DNA from: Saonia flava
GTDB taxonomy: Bacteria; Bacteroidota; Bacteroidia; Flavobacteriales; Flavobacteriaceae
Direction: 5' to 3'
DNA: 64,000 bases
NCBI RefSeq assembly: GCF_011927795.1
Contig: NZ_JAATJJ010000002.1
Coordinates: 496,001 to 560,000 of the forward strand
This document shows positions 54,136 through 63,087 of the stretch, piece after piece. Made by a program: the position numbers and the translations under genes. Every line of letters begins with the position of its first letter. The first letter of the stretch is position 1. The notes beneath the pieces were generated by a model. The model had not been told where the DNA came from. It made no database searches and saw only the letters and a program-made list of their open reading frames with translations.

Positions 54136-54762
54136 ATGAACAGAAGATTTTTATTAGGTCTAATAGGGCTCAGTCCTTTGACGCTACTTGCTTCCAAAGC
54201 ACCCACCTTTGACAATCCACTGGTTGACATATTAATTAAAAGATGGAAAAAGTCCAAAGAATATACACTAGCTGTATTGGATGCCATGCCAGAGGACAAT
54301 CTGGAATATAGCCCCTCACAGGAACAAATGAGTTTTGCACAGCATTTTATGCACCTTGGCTACACAAACAATGTTTTCATAGGTATAATGATGGATTCCA
54401 AAACCTACCCCGATTTCAATGACCTAATGGAGGCTGAATTCTTCCTAGAGCGTCCTGACCCAATAAACCTTTTTCAACCCGATCACTTGGAGGAAAGAGA
54501 TTCAACAACAAATAAAAAAATAGTATCCGATTATGTAATTAGTACTTTTGATTATGTAATTTCCAGTCTGGGAAAAATCAATGATGAAAGTTTGGCAAGA
54601 GCTGAAAATAAGGAGAAACCATGGTTTTTGGAAGGCCATACGAACCTTGACCTTATTCTACGAGGAGAAAGCCATACAGCACATCACAGAGCACAGGCCA
54701 TTAGCTATTTACGAATGAATGGAATAAGGCCTCCAGGCTACTCTAAGCTGAATACACTTTAA
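54136..54762 (+). CDS. DinB-family protein with N-terminal export signal
   Basis: 208 residues. The N-terminus MNRRFLLGLIGLSPLTLLASKAPTF looks like a signal peptide with a twin-Arg flavour (NRRFLLGL). The DinB/YfiT-like four-helix bundle follows. Metal-site histidines are in FAQHFMHLGY (about 75) and ESHTAHHRAQAISYLRMNGIRPP (about 178-200). Members bind a divalent metal; some are thiol-dependent transferases and others have no known role. It lies between the broken gene and the Dabb-domain gene, 49 bp before the latter. Confidence 0.86.
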   Translation: MNRRFLLGLIGLSPLTLLASKAPTFDNPLVDILIKRWKKSKEYTLAVLDAMPEDNLEYSPSQEQMSFAQHFMHLGYTNNVFIGIMMDSKTYPDFNDLMEAEFFLERPDPINLFQPDHLEERDSTTNKKIVSDYVISTFDYVISSLGKINDESLARAENKEKPWFLEGHTNLDLILRGESHTAHHRAQAISYLRMNGIRPPGYSKLNTL

Positions 54763-54811
54763 ATTGTGAAAATTCAATAAAAACATAGTAATAAACTGAA
54801 CTATAAAAATT

Positions 54812-55231
54812 ATGAAAACTTCTACCCTATTTACCCTTCTATTGGCTTCTGTACTATCTTTAAGTTTTATTACTACAGATATGAAAAAAGAGGAAAAGAA
54901 AAATGTAGGCACTTCCATTGTAAAAGATAGTGTATTAAGACATGTGGTTCTTTTTAAGTTTAAAGAAGGAACTACACCTGAAAAAATCAAAACAGTACAG
55001 GATGCCTTTAATGCCCTGCCTTCAAAAATACCGGAAATCATTTCATACGAATGGGGATTAAACAATAGTCCAGAAGGCCTAAACAAGGGATTTACCCATT
55101 GCTACTTTCTTACCTTTGCAAGTGAAGAATCACGCGCTATTTATTTACCGCATCCAGACCATAAGGCATTTGGAGCAACATTATCAGGAATTTTGGAGGA
55201 TGTTTTGGTCGTAGATTATTGGACTAAATAA
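54812..55231 (+). CDS. Exported Dabb-domain protein
   Basis: 139 residues. A hydrophobic leader (about 1-22) precedes a charged stretch KKEEKKN and then a stress-responsive A/B-barrel (Dabb) domain from VLRHVVLFKFKEGTTPEKIKTV through ISYEWGLNNSPEGL, FTHCYFLTFASEESRAIYLPHPDHKAFG to VLVVDYW. All features of the family's dimeric ferredoxin-like barrel are present. The domain is often found in stress proteins or small-molecule handling enzymes; no catalytic residues can be named. The leader suggests periplasmic location. Confidence 0.9.
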   Translation: MKTSTLFTLLLASVLSLSFITTDMKKEEKKNVGTSIVKDSVLRHVVLFKFKEGTTPEKIKTVQDAFNALPSKIPEIISYEWGLNNSPEGLNKGFTHCYFLTFASEESRAIYLPHPDHKAFGATLSGILEDVLVVDYWTK

Positions 55232-55363
55232 AAAATATGTTATTTCGAAATGAAGAATTGTTGAGAAATCCAAAACCAAAAAAATTTCTCCTAGTTCTCA
55301 AAGAATCTCTCGAAAAGACAAAACTTAAACCTTGTCTTTTGAGCTGAGTCAAGAACTAACAAC

Positions 55364-56392
55364 TTATAAACTAGGATTCTTTAAAACGGCCTTGTTAATT
55401 TTTTTGACCAACGCCGGTCCTTCATAAATAAAACCTGTCCAAAGTTGTACCAAAGCTGCTCCAGCTTCCAATTTATCAATAGCGTCCTGTGCGCAGTGAA
55501 TGCCCCCAACACCAATAATTGGAAATGCTTTGTTACTCTTTTCTGATAAAAATTTGATTACTTCCGTACTTCTATTAGTTAAAGGTTTCCCGCTCAACCC
55601 TCCCATTTCTTTGGTCAAATCCTGGTCGGATTGCAGACCTTCTCTAGAAATTGTAGTATTGGTCGCTATAACACCCTCTATTTGAGTGACTTTTACAATA
55701 TCAATGATATCCAATAATTGGTCATCCGTTAGGTCTGGCGCAATTTTTAATAAAATAGGTTTTTGACACTCCTTCTTGGCATTGGCATTTTTTAATTGGT
55801 TCAACAAAGAAGTTAATGGTTCCTTGTCCTGCAACTCCCTTAAACCAGGGGTATTAGGGGAACTTACATTCACCACAAAATAATCTACATGGTCAAAAAG
55901 TGCATCAAAACAAATTAAATAATCTTGGGTAGCTTCTTCATTTGGCGTTACTTTATTCTTGCCAATATTACCCCCAATAAGTACCCTATGTTCCTTTTTA
56001 AGTCGCTCAACTGCAGCGAAAACCCCTTCATTGTTAAAACCCATTCGGTTGATGATTGCCTTATCGGCTTTTAACCTAAACAATCTTTTCTTTGGATTGC
56101 CATCTTGGGGTTTTGGGGTGAGAGTTCCAATTTCTATAAAACCAAAGCCAAAATCGGACAACTCATTATAAAGAAGTGCATTTTTGTCAAACCCAGCAGC
56201 GAGTCCCACTGGATTTTTAAATTTCAGTCCAAAAACTTCACGTTCCAATTTCTTGTCCTCAACCATGTAAATTGCCTTGAAAAGCCCTGAAAAACCAATT
56301 TTTGAAAGAAATTTTAAACCAGAAAATATAAAATGGTGTACTTTTTCTGGGTCAAAAAGAAAAAGTACAGGGCGCAAAAGAAATTTGTACAT
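55364..56392 (-). CDS. pyrD: Dihydroorotate dehydrogenase (quinone), class 2
   Basis: 342 residues from the ATG giving [23 protein letters not shown], which is the usual N-terminal helix of class 2 enzymes that associate with the membrane. An upstream TTG (56413) would add MSKLTSS but lies within the -7 promoter box and is rejected. Motifs: [13 protein letters not shown] (about 61-73), [23 protein letters not shown] (about 86-108), [24 protein letters not shown] with the catalytic Ser, and [19 protein letters not shown]. It transfers electrons to quinone while making orotate. Confidence 0.97.
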   Translation of the reverse strand: MYKFLLRPVLFLFDPEKVHHFIFSGLKFLSKIGFSGLFKAIYMVEDKKLEREVFGLKFKNPVGLAAGFDKNALLYNELSDFGFGFIEIGTLTPKPQDGNPKKRLFRLKADKAIINRMGFNNEGVFAAVERLKKEHRVLIGGNIGKNKVTPNEEATQDYLICFDALFDHVDYFVVNVSSPNTPGLRELQDKEPLTSLLNQLKNANAKKECQKPILLKIAPDLTDDQLLDIIDIVKVTQIEGVIATNTTISREGLQSDQDLTKEMGGLSGKPLTNRSTEVIKFLSEKSNKAFPIIGVGGIHCAQDAIDKLEAGAALVQLWTGFIYEGPALVKKINKAVLKNPSL

Positions 56393-56410
56393 GGATGATG
56401 TTAGTTTGGA

Positions 56411-56418
56411 CAAAAATA
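56411..56418 (-). promoter_or_regulatory. -7 box of a promoter for pyrD
   Basis: On the minus strand TATTTTTG, matching TAnnTTTG; it overlaps the rejected TTG start and lies about 19 bp before the preferred ATG. This supports the shorter gene. Confidence 0.6.
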
Positions 56419-56455
56419 CAAACTGAATTTAAGTCCAATAAATCTAATGTGGTTT

Positions 56456-56881
56456 TTATTCGGGAATGGTACTATTTCTGTTCAATGGCCTTCGAAAAGC
56501 TTCTCGGCATAAATCTACATAACGTCTATACTGCTTTTCATTGAACAGGGTCAAAAGCTTTATATCGTACTCTTTGGAATTTGCTACAAATTCATCTTTT
56601 AGCTTTTTGTACTTCTCTCCCATTATAACAACATCTTCGGGTTTACTTTGTGGGTGAGTATCCAGTAACTTCTGCATTCCATCTTCTAAAACCTTGTTTT
56701 TAAATTGCAATTCTCTTCCCCAAGCTTCCATTTTACCCTGTTGTTCCTCATTTAATTGAAAAACACTAATTATAGTCTCATCATCCTCACCTCCAATATT
56801 TAATGTACAATCCTGGGATTTGCTTATAAAAGATATCAATAAACAGCAAAGAAGGGAAGTAATATATTTGGTAAGGTTCAT
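56456..56881 (-). CDS. Small exported helical protein of unknown function
   Basis: 141 residues with a signal peptide (about 1-22, LISFISKSQ). The mature part is mainly helical: FQLNEEQQGKMEAWGRELQFKNKVLEDGMQKLL and FNEKQYRRYVDLCREAFRRP. The repeated LxxEQxxK pattern and the final LFNEKQYRRYVDLC resemble Spy/CpxP-like periplasmic proteins of Bacteroidota, where such regions are chaperone- or stress-related. I do not assign a function. It is upstream of pyrD on the same strand but with its own spacing, and divergent from pepT. Confidence 0.75.
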   Translation of the reverse strand: MNLTKYITSLLCCLLISFISKSQDCTLNIGGEDDETIISVFQLNEEQQGKMEAWGRELQFKNKVLEDGMQKLLDTHPQSKPEDVVIMGEKYKKLKDEFVANSKEYDIKLLTLFNEKQYRRYVDLCREAFRRPLNRNSTIPE

Positions 56882-56930
56882 TTTAATAAGGTATTTGTTC
56901 TAATGATAAAAATAGCACTTATATAAACAT

Positions 56931-56938
56931 TATTTTTG
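56931..56938 (+). promoter_or_regulatory. -7 box of a promoter for pepT
   Basis: TATTTTTG, matching TAnnTTTG, 10 bp before the pepT ATG. No good -33 element. Confidence 0.5.
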
Positions 56939-56948
56939 GCGAAAAATT

Positions 56949-58181
56949 ATGCAAATGCAAAATATCATTGACCGCTTCCTAAGTTATGTGACCATTGACA
57001 CGCAAAGTGATTCCAGTTCCAAAACCACTCCCAGCACCAAAAAACAATGGGACTTGGCCAATCTTTTGGTAAAAGAATTAAAAAAAATTGGCATGAAGGA
57101 GGTTACTATTGACAATAATGCTTACATAATGGCCACTTTACCAAGCAACTTAGATAAAGAAGTACCAACCATTGGGTTTATATCCCATTTTGATACCTCT
57201 CCAGATTATTCGGGAACCCATGTGAACCCTCAAATCGTAAAGGATTATGATGGACAAGATATTGTACTGAATGAAAAGGAGAACATAATTCTATCACCTG
57301 ATTATTTTGAAGACCTACTCCAATATAAAGGGCAAACATTGATTACCACGGATGGTACTACCCTGTTGGGTGCCGATGACAAAGCCGGAATTACAGAAAT
57401 CATTACCGCCATGGAATATTTAGTTCAGCATCCAGAAATTAAACATGGAAAGATTAGAGTTGGCTTTACTCCTGATGAAGAAATTGGTCGAGGGGCCCAT
57501 AAATTTGATGTAAAAAAATTTGGGGCTGATTGGGCATATACCATGGATGGAAGCCAGATTGGAGAACTAGAGTATGAAAATTTCAATGCTGCCAGTGCAA
57601 AAATCACCATAAAAGGAAAAAGTGTACATCCAGGATATGCAAAGGGAAAAATGGTAAATGCAGTTGGTATTTCCAATGAGTTTATTGCATTGATGCCTAT
57701 GGAAGAAGTACCGGAACAAACTTGGCGCAGAGAAGGTTTTTTTCATATTCACCATATTAAAGGAAATGTTGAACATGCAGAATTTGAAATGATTATAAGG
57801 GACCACGATAGAAATAAATTTGAGCAAAGAAAAGTTCTTTTAAATAAAATAACAGAGCAACTAAATGAAAAACATAGAGATTGTATTACTTTGGAAATGA
57901 AAGACCAGTATTATAATATGCGAGAAAAAATAGAACCTGTTTTCTATATTGTAGAGATTGCCAAGAAAGCTATGGAATCCATAGATATAAAACCCATAAT
58001 AAAACCCATTAGAGGAGGAACAGATGGTTCTCAGCTAAGTTTTATGGGCTTGCCATGTCCCAATATTTTTGCTGGAGGTCATAATTTTCATGGAAAATAT
58101 GAGTATGTTCCAGTGGAAAGTATGCAAAAAGCAGTTGAAGTTATTGTGAAAATTTGCGAACTTGTAGCAATTAAAAAATAG
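56949..58181 (+). CDS. pepT: Peptidase T (tripeptide aminopeptidase, M20)
   Basis: 410 residues, cytoplasmic. It removes the N-terminal residue from tripeptides. Zinc-binding motifs are in place: [13 protein letters not shown] (about 76-88), [13 protein letters not shown] (about 139-151), [14 protein letters not shown] (about 176-189) and, near the end, [51 protein letters not shown] is also typical of PepT rather than other M20 enzymes. The start is the ATG at 56949 ([10 protein letters not shown]); a second ATG at 56955 is also possible. The following gene starts 5 bp later. Confidence 0.97.
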   Translation: MQMQNIIDRFLSYVTIDTQSDSSSKTTPSTKKQWDLANLLVKELKKIGMKEVTIDNNAYIMATLPSNLDKEVPTIGFISHFDTSPDYSGTHVNPQIVKDYDGQDIVLNEKENIILSPDYFEDLLQYKGQTLITTDGTTLLGADDKAGITEIITAMEYLVQHPEIKHGKIRVGFTPDEEIGRGAHKFDVKKFGADWAYTMDGSQIGELEYENFNAASAKITIKGKSVHPGYAKGKMVNAVGISNEFIALMPMEEVPEQTWRREGFFHIHHIKGNVEHAEFEMIIRDHDRNKFEQRKVLLNKITEQLNEKHRDCITLEMKDQYYNMREKIEPVFYIVEIAKKAMESIDIKPIIKPIRGGTDGSQLSFMGLPCPNIFAGGHNFHGKYEYVPVESMQKAVEVIVKICELVAIKK

Positions 58182-58186
58182 CCCAT

Positions 58187-58789
58187 ATGGACAAGTCCGA
58201 AAAAGTAGCCTCCTATTTTGATGAAGAACACCGCTTTAAAGACAGTATTGCAGTCTTACGGAATTTGGTTTTAAAAACTGGTCTTGATGAGACATACAAG
58301 TGGAACTTCCCGACCTATACGCTCAACAATAAAAATGTATTGAGCATCTGTAAGTTCAAAAACCATTTTGGAGTTTGGTTTTTTAATGGTGTCTTTTTAA
58401 AGGACGAAAAAAAAGTGTTACAGAATGCGCAAGAGGGAAAAACGCAAGGCATGAGGCACTGGAAGTTTACTTCTATTGACGACATTAATGAAATGATCGT
58501 TTTGGCTTATATGCAAGAAGCAGTAGAAAACCAAAAAAAGGGATTAACCATTACTCCTAAAAAAACAACTAAAAAAAGTTTTGTTATACCACCTATGCTA
58601 TTGGAAAACATAAATAGCGATACCAAATTTAAATCAGCCTTTGATGGTCTTTCTCCATCCAAGCAAAAGGAGTACTGTGAATATATTACAGAGGCGAAGC
58701 AGGAAAAAACCAAAATTGCCCGGCTACACAAAATAGTGCCCATGATAAAAGAGGGTATTGGACTCCATGATAAATATCGAAATTGTTAG
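58187..58789 (+). CDS. YdeI/OmpD-associated (DUF1801-type) protein
   Basis: 200 residues, soluble. The N-terminal half has the DUF1801-like fold (SYFDEEHRFKDSIAVLRNLVL ... KWNFPTYTLNNKNVLSICKFKNHFGVWFFNGVFLKD). The second half (about 125-190) matches the YdeI/OmpD-associated region: PPMLLENINSDTKFKSAFDGLSPSKQKEYCEYITEAKQEKTK. This family is of unknown function and the OmpD link is historical. No export signal. It lies 5 bp after pepT and is probably co-transcribed. Followed by a strong terminator. Confidence 0.9.
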   Translation: MDKSEKVASYFDEEHRFKDSIAVLRNLVLKTGLDETYKWNFPTYTLNNKNVLSICKFKNHFGVWFFNGVFLKDEKKVLQNAQEGKTQGMRHWKFTSIDDINEMIVLAYMQEAVENQKKGLTITPKKTTKKSFVIPPMLLENINSDTKFKSAFDGLSPSKQKEYCEYITEAKQEKTKIARLHKIVPMIKEGIGLHDKYRNC

Positions 58790-58793
58790 AAAA

Positions 58794-58830
58794 CAAAAAA
58801 GGCAATCCAAATAAATGGATTGCCTTTTTA
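58794..58830. terminator. Bidirectional terminator between pepT operon and yajC
   Basis: Arms AAAAAGGCAATCCA and TGGATTGCCTTTTT around AATAAA. It serves the plus-strand gene at 58187 and the minus-strand yajC. Confidence 0.9.
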
Positions 58831-58846
58831 TACTTTAAGAGAATTC

Positions 58847-59134
58847 TTATTTTTTCTCTACGGGATTCAGTTTCTTACTCATTTCCATAGAAATGGCAGA
58901 ACGGTCAAACTTTAGTCTACCGGCCATAGTTTCAATAACACAGGAAGCATCCTTGTCATTTAATTCCACAACTTTTCCGTGAAGACCACTTCTAGTAATT
59001 ACTTTATCACCCTTTTTTAAAGCTTCTACAAATTTCTTCTCATCTTTTTGTCTTTTCATCTGTGGGCGAATCATAAAAAAATAAGCCACTACAAATATTA
59101 AAATAAGGGGAAGAAATGGATATTGTTCTAACAT
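58847..59134 (-). CDS. yajC: Preprotein translocase subunit YajC
   Basis: 95 residues. One membrane helix near the N-terminus (LPLILIFVVAYFFMIRPQMKRQKDEKKF, about 7-33), with the typical FFMIRPQ motif, then the GDKVITRSGLHGKVVELND domain. Accessory part of the SecDF-YajC complex. It is the third gene of a minus-strand set with DUF1573 (5 bp away) and nusB, which is the usual order in Bacteroidota. Confidence 0.96.
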   Translation of the reverse strand: MLEQYPFLPLILIFVVAYFFMIRPQMKRQKDEKKFVEALKKGDKVITRSGLHGKVVELNDKDASCVIETMAGRLKFDRSAISMEMSKKLNPVEKK

Positions 59135-59139
59135 ATGTC

Positions 59140-59625
59140 TTATTTGCTAACTTTTAAAGGACCAGCTGCCGGAGTAACACCCGCTTTTGGAGTTACAAAA
59201 GCCTTTATTCTAATTATTTCTGACCCTTTTTCTGTGTTTGCAGTCACCGTAATTGACTTGGTAACTTGGTTTTGCCCTGATCCATTAAATTTCACCATTA
59301 ACTCACCTGTTTCACCAGGAGCTATAGGTTCTTTTGGAGGATTAGGCACAGTACAACCACAAGTACTCTTAGCATCTGTAATAATCAATGGAGCATTGCC
59401 TGTGTTTGTAAATGTGAATGCAAATTCTTGAGGGGTACCTTGGTCAATAGTGCCAAAATCGTGCTCAGACTTATCAAAAGTCATAATAGGTAAACTTTTA
59501 GCTGCTGCATCTCTTTGCGAAGCAGCTTCAACATTGGTTACATTAACCTTATTGGATGCTTTTTCCTTACAAGAAAAAAGAACAACCAAACAGCTAATTA
59601 CCAATACTATACTTGTTTTTTTCAT
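59140..59625 (-). CDS. DUF1573 domain lipoprotein
   Basis: 161 residues with a lipoprotein signal (LVVLFSCKEKA; lipidated Cys about 19). The DUF1573 domain follows: MTFDKSEHDFGTIDQGTPQEFAFTFTNTGNAPLIITDAKSTCGCTVPNPPKEPIAPGETGELMVKFNGSGQ. The Cys-Gly-Cys in the middle is a normal feature of the family. The ASH/Ig-like fold is found in many Bacteroidota surface or periplasmic proteins; function unknown. It lies between nusB and yajC in the standard Bacteroidota order. Confidence 0.95.
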   Translation of the reverse strand: MKKTSIVLVISCLVVLFSCKEKASNKVNVTNVEAASQRDAAAKSLPIMTFDKSEHDFGTIDQGTPQEFAFTFTNTGNAPLIITDAKSTCGCTVPNPPKEPIAPGETGELMVKFNGSGQNQVTKSITVTANTEKGSEIIRIKAFVTPKAGVTPAAGPLKVSK

Positions 59626-59667
59626 GAATATGGTTTTATACTTTGATGTAAAATTAACAAAATTTAT

Positions 59668-60615
59668 TTATAACAATCCCCTGCCCACTTTTTTTAACTT
59701 TCCTTCACTCCTATATTCTTTAACCAATTTGTCCAATATTCCATTGATAAAAATGCTACTTTTTGGTGTAGAATATTCTTTGGCAATCTCTAAATATTCG
59801 TTTAAGGTCACCTTCTCTGGTATGGATGAAAAATTAAGGAGTTCGCAAATAGCCATTTTAAGCAAGATGGAATCTATTTCTGCTATACGGTCTTTATCCC
59901 AATTTGGGGTTTTGCCATCAATCTCACCTTCCCATTGAGCGTTGTTCAGCAAAGTTTTGGTCAAAAGCTTCTGGGCGAACTCCATGTCTTCCCTGTCTTT
60001 CAACAAATCGGGAAGAAAGAAAGATTCTCCCTGATTCCCTTTCACTTTTTTGAAACGTTTTAGAATAAACGTATTTACAATAGGAATATCATCCACCCAA
60101 GTTAATTTATCATCTTCAAAATAATCATAGACCTTCTCATTGGGGGCAATAACATTCTTAAACAGTTCTACAATCAATTCCTTGTCCTTTTCAAAACTAG
60201 TATCAGCAGAAAGCATATAGTCCTTGTAGAGCTTACTTTCAATGATTTCCTTGTAGATAATCTTAACATACTCTTCGTTTAAGTACCAGTTCTTCAACTT
60301 CTTTTTTGCTAAAGCATCCTTGAGCATTTTATTATCGCCCAACTGGTTCAAAAGAGCATTGTTCACAAACTTTTCTTGATTTGGGTATTGGTCGGATGCC
60401 GTGGCCAAATATTTTTTTGAGGAGAGTTTAACATTCTTAGCCGCCAATTGCCTAACTTCTATTAGCAGGCTCAACATTAGCAAATACAGTGAATACATAT
60501 TCTCTATACTCATTCTTAAAAACTTTTCTTGTTTTTCCAAAGAGTCATCTTGGGATTGGGTCAGTGCGTAAATACATTGCATTACTTTAACCCTAATATG
60601 CCTTCTTGTGAGCAT
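59668..60615 (-). CDS. nusB: Transcription antitermination factor NusB (long Bacteroidota form)
   Basis: 315 residues, about twice the length of the E. coli protein because of a long N-terminal and middle extension, as usual in Bacteroidota. The start MLTRRHIRVKVMQCIYALTQ matches the family opening; the true NusB core is at the C-terminus (DSILLKMAICELLNFSSIPEKVTLNEYLEIAKEYSTPKSSIFINGILDKL). It binds BoxA RNA with S10 in rRNA antitermination. The order nusB, DUF1573, yajC fits one operon. Promoter at 60655. Confidence 0.96.
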   Translation of the reverse strand: MLTRRHIRVKVMQCIYALTQSQDDSLEKQEKFLRMSIENMYSLYLLMLSLLIEVRQLAAKNVKLSSKKYLATASDQYPNQEKFVNNALLNQLGDNKMLKDALAKKKLKNWYLNEEYVKIIYKEIIESKLYKDYMLSADTSFEKDKELIVELFKNVIAPNEKVYDYFEDDKLTWVDDIPIVNTFILKRFKKVKGNQGESFFLPDLLKDREDMEFAQKLLTKTLLNNAQWEGEIDGKTPNWDKDRIAEIDSILLKMAICELLNFSSIPEKVTLNEYLEIAKEYSTPKSSIFINGILDKLVKEYRSEGKLKKVGRGLL

Positions 60616-60654
60616 TTTTAAAGAACTTTTGTTAAATCATGTTAAACGTAGGCG

Positions 60655-60662
60655 CAAAAATA
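60655..60662 (-). promoter_or_regulatory. -7 box of a promoter for nusB
   Basis: On the minus strand TATTTTTG, matching TAnnTTTG; about 40 bp before the nusB ATG. No clear -33 element. Confidence 0.5.
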
Positions 60663-60792
60663 GTGTTATAATTTATAATCCTGAGTGTTCCTTTTGCAAT
60701 CTTATAAATTTTATAACATTTAATTTACCATCAAACTGGTATATTTGATGCTTTTGTAAACCACAATTATATTTTTTCGAGCCAACTTCTGA

Positions 60793-62547
60793 ATGAAAGA
60801 ACTTAGATACCTAAATAAATACTTTAAAAAATACTGGGTTAAACTTTTGCTTGGTGTCTTAATTACAATCATTGCCCGCATTTTTTCTTTGGTAATGCCT
60901 TCATATGTAAGAAAGTCCTTTGAAGTAGTGGAAGGGTTTATAGCCAATACCATTGCAAAACCTGAAGCAAAGGACCTTTTACTGGAATACATTTTAATAA
61001 TTCTTGGCACCACTCTACTCTCTGGAATCTTTACTTTTTTAATGCGTCAGACGATAATAAACGTATCACGTTATATTGAATATGATTTAAAAAATGAGGT
61101 ATTCAATCACTATCAATTCCTAAATCTAAATTTCTATAAAAAGAATAGAACAGGTGACCTTATGAACCGCATAAGTGAAGATGTAGGGCAGGTACGAATG
61201 TATGCGGGACCAGCTGTAATGTACGGCCTAAATGCACTTACCCTCTTTGGATGTCTTATTCCCTGGATGTTCATTACTGCACCCACATTGGCCCTTTACA
61301 CTATTGCCCCTTTTCCAATTTTATCCTTTCTTATTTATAAGATTAGTAAGATTATTCATGTTCGTAGTACCAAAGTTCAGGAGTTTTTGTCTACACTCTC
61401 AACATTCACACAAGAATCGTTTTCTGGAATTTCGATTATAAAGGCTTATGGTCTTGAGCCAAAAATAAATGCCGAAGTACAAGCTCTTGCAATTGAAGGA
61501 AAGGATAAGAGTATGGATTTGGCAAAGGTAAATGCCTGGTTTTTTCCATTAATGATTCTGCTAATTGGCATTAGCAACATATTTGTTATCTACATTGGTG
61601 GGAAGCAATATATTAACGGGGAAATAGAATCCATAGGAACCATTGCGGAATTTATCCTCTATGTAAACATGCTTACATGGCCAGTGGCCATAGTGGGTTG
61701 GCTTACATCCATTGTCCAGCGTGCAGAAGCATCACAAGAGCGAATAAATGAATTTCTTAAGCAGCAGCCTACCATTAAGAACGAAGTTGAAAAAGAAACA
61801 CCCATCAAAGGAAATATTGAATTTAAAAATGTTTCCTTTACCTATGAGGACACCAACATTACCGCTCTAAAGAATATTTCCTTCACAATTAAAGAGGGGG
61901 AAACAGTGGCCATTCTGGGAAAAACCGGTTCTGGGAAATCATCAATTTTGGACCTAATAGCAAGATTGTATGATACAACTTCGGGGAAAATACTCATAGA
62001 CCATACTTGGATAAAGGAATTAAATCTCAACAGTTTAAGAAAAGGAATTGGAGTAGTGCCACAAGATGCTTTTCTTTTTTCCGATACTATTAAGAACAAC
62101 ATAAAGTTTGGAAAGGAAGACGCCACAGATGAAGAAATAGTACAAATTGCGAAAATGGCAGTCGTTCATGATAATATTATGGAGTTTTCCAAAAAATACG
62201 ATACAGTTCTAGGGGAAAGGGGGATTACCCTTAGTGGTGGTCAAAAACAAAGGGTATCCATAGCTCGTGCACTGATTAAAAATCCTGAAATCTATTTATT
62301 TGATGATTGTCTTTCTGCCGTAGATACAGAGACAGAAGAGGAAATACTGAGTAATCTTAAGAAAATTTCCAAAAACAAAACAACAGTAATTGTAAGTCAT
62401 AGAGTTTCCTCAGCCAAAAATGCAGATAAAATAATTGTTTTAGATGATGGTAGAATAATACAACAGGGTAAACATGACGTTTTAATGAATGAAGATGGGT
62501 ATTACAAACAATTGTATTATGATCAATTATCGGAGAAAGAAAGTTAG
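60793..62547 (+). CDS. ABC exporter half-transporter (MsbA/MdlB type)
   Basis: 584 residues: a membrane domain with six helices (about 1-330) fused to an ATPase domain (about 335-584). ATPase motifs: Walker A ILGKTGSGKSS, the signature LSGGQKQRVSIARAL and Walker B IYLFDDCLSAVD. The usual catalytic Glu after Walker B is Asp here (FDD instead of xDE), as in half-transporters that pair with a second, intact subunit. No partner gene is next to it. Substrate is unknown; multidrug- or lipid-type exporters have this form. It is followed by the PUR-family gene. Confidence 0.92.
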   Translation: MKELRYLNKYFKKYWVKLLLGVLITIIARIFSLVMPSYVRKSFEVVEGFIANTIAKPEAKDLLLEYILIILGTTLLSGIFTFLMRQTIINVSRYIEYDLKNEVFNHYQFLNLNFYKKNRTGDLMNRISEDVGQVRMYAGPAVMYGLNALTLFGCLIPWMFITAPTLALYTIAPFPILSFLIYKISKIIHVRSTKVQEFLSTLSTFTQESFSGISIIKAYGLEPKINAEVQALAIEGKDKSMDLAKVNAWFFPLMILLIGISNIFVIYIGGKQYINGEIESIGTIAEFILYVNMLTWPVAIVGWLTSIVQRAEASQERINEFLKQQPTIKNEVEKETPIKGNIEFKNVSFTYEDTNITALKNISFTIKEGETVAILGKTGSGKSSILDLIARLYDTTSGKILIDHTWIKELNLNSLRKGIGVVPQDAFLFSDTIKNNIKFGKEDATDEEIVQIAKMAVVHDNIMEFSKKYDTVLGERGITLSGGQKQRVSIARALIKNPEIYLFDDCLSAVDTETEEEILSNLKKISKNKTTVIVSHRVSSAKNADKIIVLDDGRIIQQGKHDVLMNEDGYYKQLYYDQLSEKES

Positions 62548-62627
62548 AAAAATCTTGTTAGACTAACTTTTTTTTCACATTTTTGAAAGATTAACTAAAT
62601 TTCCCCCGCTAACTATAACTATATAAA

Positions 62628-63005
62628 ATGAGTGAAAAAGATTTAATGGACCAAGAGGAAATATATTCCAAGGTTTTACGGGCCGGAAGAAGAACATATT
62701 TCTTTGATGTAAGAAGTACAAAAGCAGGTGATTATTATTTAACAATCACAGAAAGCAAGAAATTTACGCATGATGATGGGTCATTTCATTACAAAAAGCA
62801 CAAAATATATCTTTATAAAGAAGATTTTAGTGCCTTTCGTGAATTAATGAATGAAATGATGGATTATATTATTGATGAAAAAGGGGCAGAAGTAATTTCT
62901 GAACGTCACCAAAGAGATTTTAAGAAAGAGGACAACACTACCCATGAAAATGATGAAAAATCTTCAACTGGTAGTTTTACAGATGTTGATTTTGATGATA
63001 TCTAA
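62628..63005 (+). CDS. PUR-family DNA/RNA-binding protein (DUF3276)
   Basis: 125 residues, cytoplasmic. SKVLRAGRRTYFFDVRSTKAGDYYLTITESKKF (about 14-46) and HKIYLYKEDFSAFRELMNEMMDYI (about 58-81) are the two halves of a PUR-alpha-like domain characteristic of DUF3276. This is a short single-domain nucleic-acid-binding protein, common in Bacteroidota. The C-terminal tail is acidic and probably disordered. A terminator follows. A gene of this kind is expected to act in transcription or RNA handling; the target is unknown. Confidence 0.93.
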   Translation: MSEKDLMDQEEIYSKVLRAGRRTYFFDVRSTKAGDYYLTITESKKFTHDDGSFHYKKHKIYLYKEDFSAFRELMNEMMDYIIDEKGAEVISERHQRDFKKEDNTTHENDEKSSTGSFTDVDFDDI

Positions 63006-63030
63006 TTTCTTATTTTCTTTATAATAGTAT

Positions 63031-63062
63031 AAACGACCCTTTTAAAATGAGGGTCGTTTTTG
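63031..63062 (+). terminator. Terminator after the PUR-family gene
   Basis: Arms AAACGACCCT and AGGGTCGTTT around TTTAAAATG with a T run. The next gene starts about 26 bp later. Confidence 0.88.
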
Positions 63063-63087
63063 TTTTAAACCAAACAACTGAATACCT

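Noticed and set aside
51502-55231. Ethanolamine-utilisation microcompartment operon
   Set aside because: No shell protein, eutA, eutE, eutG or cobalamin adenosyltransferase gene is present; only the lyase is seen.
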